Assembly (NCBI GenBank): GCA_964509335.1
Contig: CAZDXB010000022.1
Coordinates: 1-47,637, forward strand
Source: CAZDXB01 sp964509335
GTDB taxonomy: Bacteria > Bacteroidota > Ignavibacteria > Kapaibacteriales > UBA2268
DNA length: 47,637 nucleotides
Direction: 5' to 3'
A model generated the notes under the pieces. That model saw only the letters and a program-made list of their open reading frames with translations. It was not told where the DNA came from and did no database searches. This document shows, in pieces, positions 41,791 through 47,637 of this stretch. Within the stretch, counting starts at the first letter, position 1. The number at the start of each line of letters is the position of its first letter. Made by a program: the position numbers and the translations under genes.

Positions 41791-44700
41791 AATTCCGAAT
41801 CAATAATCTCTCTGAGCGTTTTTGCCAGTTGGTTAACCTTTATTGGTTTATTTAGCTTAGCCGCAAAACCGTATTCTTCGTAATTAGCGACGACCGGTTT
41901 ATTAGAATATCCGCTAAAGACAATCGCCTTTACGTTTGGGTCGATTTTTTTCAATTCCTCGACAGCTTCGTCGCCGCCCATTCCGCCTCTTATAGTTAAA
42001 TCCAAAATAACTACTGAATACGGCTCGCCGGCGTTCAAGGCTTCCTTATACATCGCTATTGCCTCTTCGCCGTTCTTGGCTCCCGCAATTTTATAGTCCA
42101 GAGCTTCGCCGATTTCAATTATGTTTTCGCGAATATCCTCCTCGTCGTCCATAATTAAAACTTTGTCGAATTCGCCCATAGCAACGTCCTCCTTTATTTC
42201 TTCAGTTCTTTCAGGGGTTTCTTTTGCGGCGGGTAAATATATGTTAAAGGTCGTCCCTTCTCCAAGCTCCGAATAGACTTTAATATGTCCGCCGTGCTTT
42301 TGAATAATAAAATGAACGCTGGACAATCCTAAACCTTGCCCCTTTTCCTTTGTAGTGTAAAAGGGGTCGAAAATGAACTTCAAATCGTCTTTAGGAATCC
42401 CCAAGCCTTCGTCTTCTATAGTTATCTTAATATAATCGCCGGTTGGGAGTTCCGCTAAATCTTTGCTCGATAAACTAACGCTCTCAACTTGTATAAAGAT
42501 TTTGCCGCCGCGGGGCATAGCTTGTTTCGCGTTAATAAGCAAATTCATAAAAGTTTCGTTTATCTGCTTCGGGTCGGCGTTAACCGTCCACAAATCGGAC
42601 GTGTAATCTTTCTCAGCGGCGCAATTCGAGCCGCTTAAAGCCATACTCTCGGCTTCCTCGATAACTTTGCGAATATCCGTCGGTTCCTTTACCGGCTCGC
42701 CGCCTTTAGTAAAGGTCTGAAATCTATTAGCCAGAGCCGAAGCTTGGTCAATCGAACTTTCTATTCTATCTAAATACTTGTCCATATTCTTAGGTTTTAT
42801 TCTAGCTAAACCGGTATTGAGAGATACCGAAGCCAATATATTCTTGAAGTTATGCGCTATTCCGCCAGCGAGAGTCCCCAACGACTCCAGCTTGGAAATC
42901 CTTTGCAACTCCGCTTCCGCCTTCTTTCTATTGGTAATATCGTCAATCGCAATAACTAAATACTTAATATCGCCCGAATCGTTCCTTACCGCCGATGAAT
43001 ATTTATTAACCCATAAAGTTCGACCGCTTTTATGAATGTATCTTTTTTCCATTCTGAAACTGTCGAGTTTATTATCTAATTGCTTTTCAATGTAAGGTTC
43101 ATTAAGATTCTTATCCTCGGGATGAGTTATATCCATAAAGTTCATATTTAGCGCATCTTCTTCGGAATAGCCGATTATTTCGCAAAATCTTTGATTCAAG
43201 CGAATAATTCTTCCTTCGGGCGAAACGTGCGCTATTCCAACTGCGGTCTGCTCAAAAGTTTTTCTGAAACGCTCTTCGCTTTCGCGTAGAGCCTTTTGCG
43301 CTATCTCAATCTCGGTTACGTCTCTAATCAATCCGCCTATCCCAATAGAATTATCTTTCAATCTAACGGGAAATTTGCGAGATTCAAACACGTTCTCGCC
43401 AAACTTCTCTTTAACAGTAACTTGTTTGCCTTCGGACAAAGCCTTTTTGTCGCTCTCTAAACATTTTTCGGCTAGCTCTTTTGGCAATAATTCAAAATCG
43501 GTTTTCCCGAGAACATCGCCCTCCTCAGCGTTTAAAAAATCCAAATACGCTTTATTAACCATAGTATGTCGAAAGTTCTCGTCTTTTAACACGACGAAGT
43601 CGTTAGTGGAATGAATATAAGTTCTCAGCTTTTCTTCGCTTTCTCGCAAGGCTTGCTCAGCTTCTTTTCGTTCGCTTATATTTCTAATGGCGGTAACTCT
43701 GAACTCTTCGTTTTGCAACATAACGTCTCTCGACTCAATCTCTACGGGGAATAGCGTTCCGTCTTTTTTCTCTGCCGTTATTTCATAAGGCTTCGCTCTT
43801 TTCTTAATTATGTTATCCTTAACAATATCGTGATACTCGGACGGCACGCACAGACCTATTAAATTTTCCCCGATTAACTCGTTTCTTGAATAACCGGTCA
43901 TATTACTAAAGGAGTCGTTAACGTCGATTACAACGCCTTTATCGTGAATTATCACTCCCTCAAACGTTAAACTCGAAAGTTTTTTGAAACGCTCTTCGCT
44001 CTCCTGAAGTTGCTTTTCCGCTCGCTTACGGTCTGTTATATCTCTTTCTATGCCTTGTATCCCAATCGGATTACCGTCGGAATCTCTGATAAACGAAACG
44101 TGCATTTCAATATTAATAATTCCGTCGGCTGAGTATTCTTCAACCTCAATAATTCGCGATCTGTTCTTATCGACTTCGGGTTTCTTATCCCTTTCTAATT
44201 CCTCCTTTAAAAGTTCCCGCATTTTTTGAAGCGAAGTCGGCGGATGTCTTTCCTCCGGTTTGCTTTTAATATGTTCCTCAATGGGCGTCCCTAAGGTATG
44301 TTCAACAGAAGGGCTCACATAAGTAATATTCATATCTAAATCCGTCCTCCAAACAACGTCTTTCATATTATCGGTTATATCCCGCAAGCGCTCTTCGCTC
44401 TCCTGAATTTGCGTTTCCGCCCGCTTGCGTTCAGAAATATCCCTATACCAGAAAGACATAGCTTTGAAATCGCCTTTGTGGTCTTTAATCGGAGAAATAG
44501 ATATGCTAACGTCTATTAATTCGCCGCTCTTTGTTTGCCTCACGGTTTCGTAACCTGAAACTCCCATTCCTTTTCTACATTTTTCTCTCCACTCTTCGAA
44601 CTTTCCTTCGTCTAAACCAATATGGCCTGGGAAAACTTTACCTTTTAATTCTTCTAACGAATAACCGAAAAGTTTTTCAAAAGCGGGATTCAAATCAATA

Positions 44701-46727
44701 ACTTTATCTTCAAGGTCTATTATTGTCAAAGGGTCGGTATTCCATCCGAATAGAGCTTTTTGGAATTCCACGCTTTCTTTTAAAGCCTCCTCAGCTTTCT
44801 TGCGTTCTGTAATATCTTCTAAAATCGCTTGTAAAACCTTCGATTTTCCTTTGCCTTTTATCATCGATAAACGAGCTTTCCCGTAACGTTTCTCTCCGCT
44901 TTTATGCAGCCACTCAAATTCAAAATCTTCGATTTTCTTCCCTTGAAAAGCTTGTTTCAATAAACCCAAATAAAACGTCATTTTTTTCTGAGGAATAGTG
45001 GGAAGTCTATATATAGGACAACCGATTATCTCTTTTTCCGAATATCCCGTTAATTTATAAAAAGAATTGTTCGCGTCGACAACTTCCTTCAAATCGCTAA
45101 GCAAAATGCCGTAGGGGGATTCGTTGAAAATAGTCCTATATTTTTCTTCGCTGTCGCGTATAGCCTTTTCAACTCTTTTCCGGTCGGTTATGTCGCGCAC
45201 CCATTCTACAAAAAGGTTACACTCGCCGTCCATATCGAAAATCGGAATAACGCGTAAATCCACCCAAGTCCCGTCGGGTAATTCAAACTCTCTCTGGAAT
45301 TCCTTCCGCGTTTCAAGAACTTCTTTCGCTTGGCAGTCGGGGCATATTTTGTCGTATCCTCTATAAGTTTTATAGCATTTGCTTCCGATTATTCTCGCTT
45401 CCTTAGGAACGGCGCCGTAGCCTCTCCAATTGCTGAACCGTATGTTCATTTCGCTGTCGTGCACGGAAACCATATCCGGTATGGCGTTCAACATATTTTG
45501 CAAAAGAGTCTCGTTTTTTTTAAGAGTTTCTTCAACTTTTTTGCGCTCCGTTACGTCGTGCATCGTAATCAAAGCCCCCGTTTTTTCGCCCTTCTCGTTA
45601 GTCAACAACTCACCGTTGCATTCCAAATAACGAATCTCTTTATTTTCCGGCAATACGACAATTTCAGCGTTGCGGACTTTTTCGCCGTTTAACGCGCGAA
45701 AGAGCGGTATTTCCTCTTTAGGCAACGGGGTTTTTCCGTCCGTTTTGAACAAATCATAATAATCCGCCCACTTGTCCGGTTTAATTGAACGCTCGGGCAA
45801 ACCGTGCAATTTGCGCGCGGCGTCGTTAAAGCGCGTAAGTCTTCCCTCTTCGTCGCAAAGAATAATGGATTCCTCTATTGTGTCAAATACCGCCGAAAGA
45901 AAAGCTCGCTCGTCTTTCAACCCCTCTTGCGCTCTGTTTAATTCGCCTAAAGCGACGGACAATTTTATATTAGAATAACTTAAACTCGAAATGATATTTG
46001 AAAGTTCCGAATAAAACGTCATTACGCTATTAACAAAATCTCTATCCCAACGCGGAACTCTGTCAAGAGCCTCTATATACTCTTTTTCGTCGAAACCATA
46101 ATTTTTAGCTTGTTCTCGAAAAGCTTCATAATCAGGCTCCTCGTCTTTGTATAAAAACTGCCCGAGGAATATGTTGCCTAAATGTTTACCGTCTATAAAA
46201 ATTGGCGTTGCAATATCCCACATATTATTCTTACATTTATAAGCCTTGAACTCGCCCGGTTTCACATTTTTCGATAGAAAAACGTCGCTTTCAATACATT
46301 TCTTTTTAGTTTCTGGATGGATTCTGTGGAATTTTGTGCAAATGTCTTGCCAACCTGTTGTAACCAATACATTCCCTTTTTTGTCAACAATCGCTATTCC
46401 GGCGCCTGTAACCTCGTAAAGTTTATCCATTAACGATTGCAAAGCTCGCTTGTCAATTAAGTCGGCTAATTCAAAATCATCGTTTTCGCCGACAGTTAAA
46501 TCAACTTCGATTTCTTCCTCTCGCGATTGTTTTTCCTTAACGTCGGTCGATTTTCCGACATCAATCAATTTCCGTTCCTCGTCGTCGCGGTTATCCAACA
46601 AATCGATTAGTTCGTCGGTTACCCCTTGCAATTCGCTTATTTCTTCTTTAGAACAACTTTTCAAAGACGCTATTCTTTTGCGTAAAATTTTTGCTTTATC
46701 TAAAACCTTTGCTTCTTTCATAAGCAA
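41766..46727 (-). CDS. PocR/multi-PAS hybrid sensor histidine kinase
   Basis: 1653 residues, no membrane segment, so cytoplasmic. A PocR sensory domain (about 85-250: LMDKLYEVTGAGIAIVDKKG...KPGEFKAYKCKNNMWDIATP, in parts) is followed by eight PAS/PAC units between about 270 and 1270. The second carries a cysteine cluster (SKCYKTYRGYDKICPDCQAK). Then come the histidine-kinase core with H-box GGIAHNFKNIL (His1292), N-box NLLINAKQA (about 1396), EDEGLGI and GQGLGL, and a C-terminal receiver (DD at 1527-1528, phospho-acceptor Asp1576, Lys1627). The H-box asparagine replaces the usual aspartate or glutamate next to the histidine. No response regulator with output domain is adjacent. A structured leader lies just upstream. 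Confidence 0.94.
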   Translation of the reverse strand: MLMKEAKVLDKAKILRKRIASLKSCSKEEISELQGVTDELIDLLDNRDDEERKLIDVGKSTDVKEKQSREEEIEVDLTVGENDDFELADLIDKRALQSLMDKLYEVTGAGIAIVDKKGNVLVTTGWQDICTKFHRIHPETKKKCIESDVFLSKNVKPGEFKAYKCKNNMWDIATPIFIDGKHLGNIFLGQFLYKDEEPDYEAFREQAKNYGFDEKEYIEALDRVPRWDRDFVNSVMTFYSELSNIISSLSYSNIKLSVALGELNRAQEGLKDERAFLSAVFDTIEESIILCDEEGRLTRFNDAARKLHGLPERSIKPDKWADYYDLFKTDGKTPLPKEEIPLFRALNGEKVRNAEIVVLPENKEIRYLECNGELLTNEKGEKTGALITMHDVTERKKVEETLKKNETLLQNMLNAIPDMVSVHDSEMNIRFSNWRGYGAVPKEARIIGSKCYKTYRGYDKICPDCQAKEVLETRKEFQREFELPDGTWVDLRVIPIFDMDGECNLFVEWVRDITDRKRVEKAIRDSEEKYRTIFNESPYGILLSDLKEVVDANNSFYKLTGYSEKEIIGCPIYRLPTIPQKKMTFYLGLLKQAFQGKKIEDFEFEWLHKSGEKRYGKARLSMIKGKGKSKVLQAILEDITERKKAEEALKESVEFQKALFGWNTDPLTIIDLEDKVIDLNPAFEKLFGYSLEELKGKVFPGHIGLDEGKFEEWREKCRKGMGVSGYETVRQTKSGELIDVSISISPIKDHKGDFKAMSFWYRDISERKRAETQIQESEERLRDITDNMKDVVWRTDLDMNITYVSPSVEHTLGTPIEEHIKSKPEERHPPTSLQKMRELLKEELERDKKPEVDKNRSRIIEVEEYSADGIINIEMHVSFIRDSDGNPIGIQGIERDITDRKRAEKQLQESEERFKKLSSLTFEGVIIHDKGVVIDVNDSFSNMTGYSRNELIGENLIGLCVPSEYHDIVKDNIIKKRAKPYEITAEKKDGTLFPVEIESRDVMLQNEEFRVTAIRNISERKEAEQALRESEEKLRTYIHSTNDFVVLKDENFRHTMVNKAYLDFLNAEEGDVLGKTDFELLPKELAEKCLESDKKALSEGKQVTVKEKFGENVFESRKFPVRLKDNSIGIGGLIRDVTEIEIAQKALRESEERFRKTFEQTAVGIAHVSPEGRIIRLNQRFCEIIGYSEEDALNMNFMDITHPEDKNLNEPYIEKQLDNKLDSFRMEKRYIHKSGRTLWVNKYSSAVRNDSGDIKYLVIAIDDITNRKKAEAELQRISKLESLGTLAGGIAHNFKNILASVSLNTGLARIKPKNMDKYLDRIESSIDQASALANRFQTFTKGGEPVKEPTDIRKVIEEAESMALSGSNCAAEKDYTSDLWTVNADPKQINETFMNLLINAKQAMPRGGKIFIQVESVSLSSKDLAELPTGDYIKITIEDEGLGIPKDDLKFIFDPFYTTKEKGQGLGLSSVHFIIQKHGGHIKVYSELGEGTTFNIYLPAAKETPERTEEIKEDVAMGEFDKVLIMDDEEDIRENIIEIGEALDYKIAGAKNGEEAIAMYKEALNAGEPYSVVILDLTIRGGMGGDEAVEELKKIDPNVKAIVFSGYSNKPVVANYEEYGFAAKLNKPIKVNQLAKTLREIIDSELKKLRPKL

Positions 46728-47131
46728 TACCTACTAATAGTTGCGTTGAATTAACTATTTTTCGCTCAATTTGAATTATCGACGCAAGCCGATAAATACT
46801 TTGAGCGTTATTCCGCCTCTTCCCTATCGTTCCTTTCAGGAAAGGACTATACTTACTTATCGCGAGCCTCTTTCTCTCGGATATTGCCGCCTAATCAATA
46901 TGAACCAACAACAATATTAAATAGTTATTAATATAACATTAATGAGGAAACAAAAAAATTCTTTTTAAATTAAAGGTCGAATAAATTTCTATATTCCTAT
47001 TTAAACAATGAAATAGTCAACGCTTTAAAACGCTTACGGCAACGAATACAGAATCAATTTTACCGGCGGTTGATTTAAATCGGAGTCGATACCTTGTTAA
47101 AATAATGAATTTGAGAATTCTTTACAATTTT
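46728..47131. other. Intergenic region with a structured leader
   Basis: About 400 bp between queD and the kinase gene, both on the minus strand. The part next to the kinase (46763-46879) contains hairpins listed separately. From about 46920 to 47131 I see only AT-rich sequence with no gene, which should hold the kinase promoter. Confidence 0.55.
46763..46846 (-). promoter_or_regulatory. Candidate structured 5' leader of the kinase gene
   Basis: On the minus strand: TCCTTTC-CT-GAAAGGA (46846-46831) is a perfect 7-bp hairpin; then CGCTCAA (46807-46801) pairs with TTGAGCG (46769-46763) around an inner TTATCG/CGATAA stem. The outer stem ends about 36 bases before the kinase ATG. It does not match the riboswitch cores I know well (c-di-GMP, cobalamin, SAM, TPP). 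Confidence 0.35.
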
Positions 47132-47560
47132 TTAACGGAAACTTTCCTCGACTTCCGCGAATACGTCTTCGGTCTCAAACAAACGAATCGCTATTTTGGC
47201 GACGCTTGGATTTTCTCGTTTTAAAATCGGCGACCCCTCTTCTAATATATATTGAGCGATATTTTCGGCGGTGGTGTTTTTATCTATTACATTATATTTA
47301 AAGCCGTTCGCCTTAAGAAAATCAAGCATTAACTCATCCGACTTATCTACGATAAAGCTATGGTCGAGCTTTTCAATCAAAGGCGCGAAAGTTCGCTTCA
47401 AATCGTAATAGTCCATAACCATTCCGTTTTCGTCCGTCTTGCCCTGTACCTCTACTCTTAATTTATATGAATGACCGTGAATGTTCTTGCAAGCGCCCTT
47501 ATGAAACGGAAGCCTGTGAGACATCTCCCAGTAAAAAAACTTAGCTATTTTCGCTTTCAT
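47132..47560 (-). CDS. queD: 6-carboxy-5,6,7,8-tetrahydropterin synthase (QueD)
   Basis: 142 residues from ATG 47560, chosen because AAGGAGG lies 5-8 bases before it; a longer open frame exists but has no such site. Zinc-binding histidines and catalytic Cys are visible in MSHRLPFHKGACKNIHGHSY (SHR, Cys of CKNIHGH, HGH). VMDYYDLKRTF and KLDHSFI are also typical. The enzyme forms CPH4 from dihydroneopterin triphosphate on the way to preQ0, queuosine and 7-deazaguanines. It overlaps the end of an upstream gene by 20 bp. Confidence 0.93.
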   Translation of the reverse strand: MKAKIAKFFYWEMSHRLPFHKGACKNIHGHSYKLRVEVQGKTDENGMVMDYYDLKRTFAPLIEKLDHSFIVDKSDELMLDFLKANGFKYNVIDKNTTAENIAQYILEEGSPILKRENPSVAKIAIRLFETEDVFAEVEESFR

Positions 47561-47637
47561 TTTGTCCCTCCTTATTTTCTCCGCCGTATCTGACCTTAAC
47601 AATCGAACGCATCCCGCCTCTCGTCGTCCACTCGCTT
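47541..47637 (-). CDS. 3' end of a gene overlapping queD (rest outside window)
   Basis: The minus-strand frame entering from the right edge (SEWTTRGGMRSIVKVRYGGE, then NKEGQNESENS) runs to TAA at 47543-47541, overlapping the first 20 bases of queD in another frame. Only 32 residues are visible. The even spread of codons and the shared AAGGAGG site suggest a real gene coupled to queD, perhaps in the same pathway, but I cannot name it. Confidence 0.45.
   Translation of the reverse strand, partial: SEWTTRGGMRSIVKVRYGGENKEGQNESENS

Noticed and set aside
46763..46846. Cyclic di-GMP or cobalamin riboswitch before the kinase gene
   Set aside because: Conserved cores of these classes are not present; only generic hairpins are visible.

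Overview
The window looks like the genome of an AT-rich, Gram-negative anaerobe from the Bacteroidota/Chlorobiota/Kapabacteria side of the tree. The evidence is a SusC/SusD pair, secreted proteins with type IX secretion (T9SS) C-terminal sorting domains, a GldA/GldF/GldG-like ABC operon, a GWxTD-domain protein, MEP-pathway isoprenoid genes, and an Hdr/NarI/ferredoxin/NrfD electron-transfer complex like those of sulfur and sulfate metabolisers. Ignavibacteria or Kapabacteria is my best guess; it is inference from gene content, with no phylogeny done.

Layout. (A) 1-11.1 kb looks accessory: the 3' end of a winged-helix gene beside short repeats, a PD40/OmpA-like lipoprotein, two T9SS cargo genes, two genes broken by in-frame stops (TGA at 3668, TAA at 7449), a cluster of hairpin repeats, and a cassette of duplicated-HTH repressor, TPR membrane protein and small ORF, with two palindromic operators in front. 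A tRNA-Arg(UCG) closes this part. (B) 11.2-26.2 kb is mostly housekeeping on the minus strand: flippase, ispG, rhomboid protease, pgk, gap, a four-gene Gld-like ABC operon, cheW, a decayed corA, ispD and a GWxTD gene. A second hairpin-repeat cluster lies at 22.3-22.7 kb. (C) 26.3-33.3 kb on the plus strand carries aconitase and a SusC/SusD pair, with clear intrinsic terminators after aconitase and susD. (D) 33.4-41.8 kb is the most interesting part. A minus-strand unit encodes a NifX-like/DUF1847 fusion, a USP-like protein and a sigma-54 activator. A good -24/-12 promoter precedes its first gene. It diverges from a plus-strand operon for an HdrD/DsrK-like iron-sulfur protein, a NarI-like cytochrome b, a membrane-anchored 4-cluster ferredoxin, and an NrfD/DsrP-type membrane protein fused to a hexaheme cytochrome c. 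Three nested GTTG/CAAC palindromes lie between the two units. (E) 41.8-47.6 kb holds a 1653-residue PocR/8xPAS hybrid histidine kinase with a structured leader, then queD and the end of another gene.

How the genes may work together: in (D) the activator, with a cysteine-bearing PAS domain, probably senses a redox or metal-related signal and drives the sigma-54 promoter of its own unit, and perhaps the divergent respiratory complex. The complex would connect periplasmic c-type hemes to quinones and to a cytoplasmic HdrD-type catalytic subunit. This is inferred from domain content and layout. Regions (A) and (B) contain three broken genes and two hairpin-repeat clusters that share one element, which suggests ongoing decay and repeat spread.
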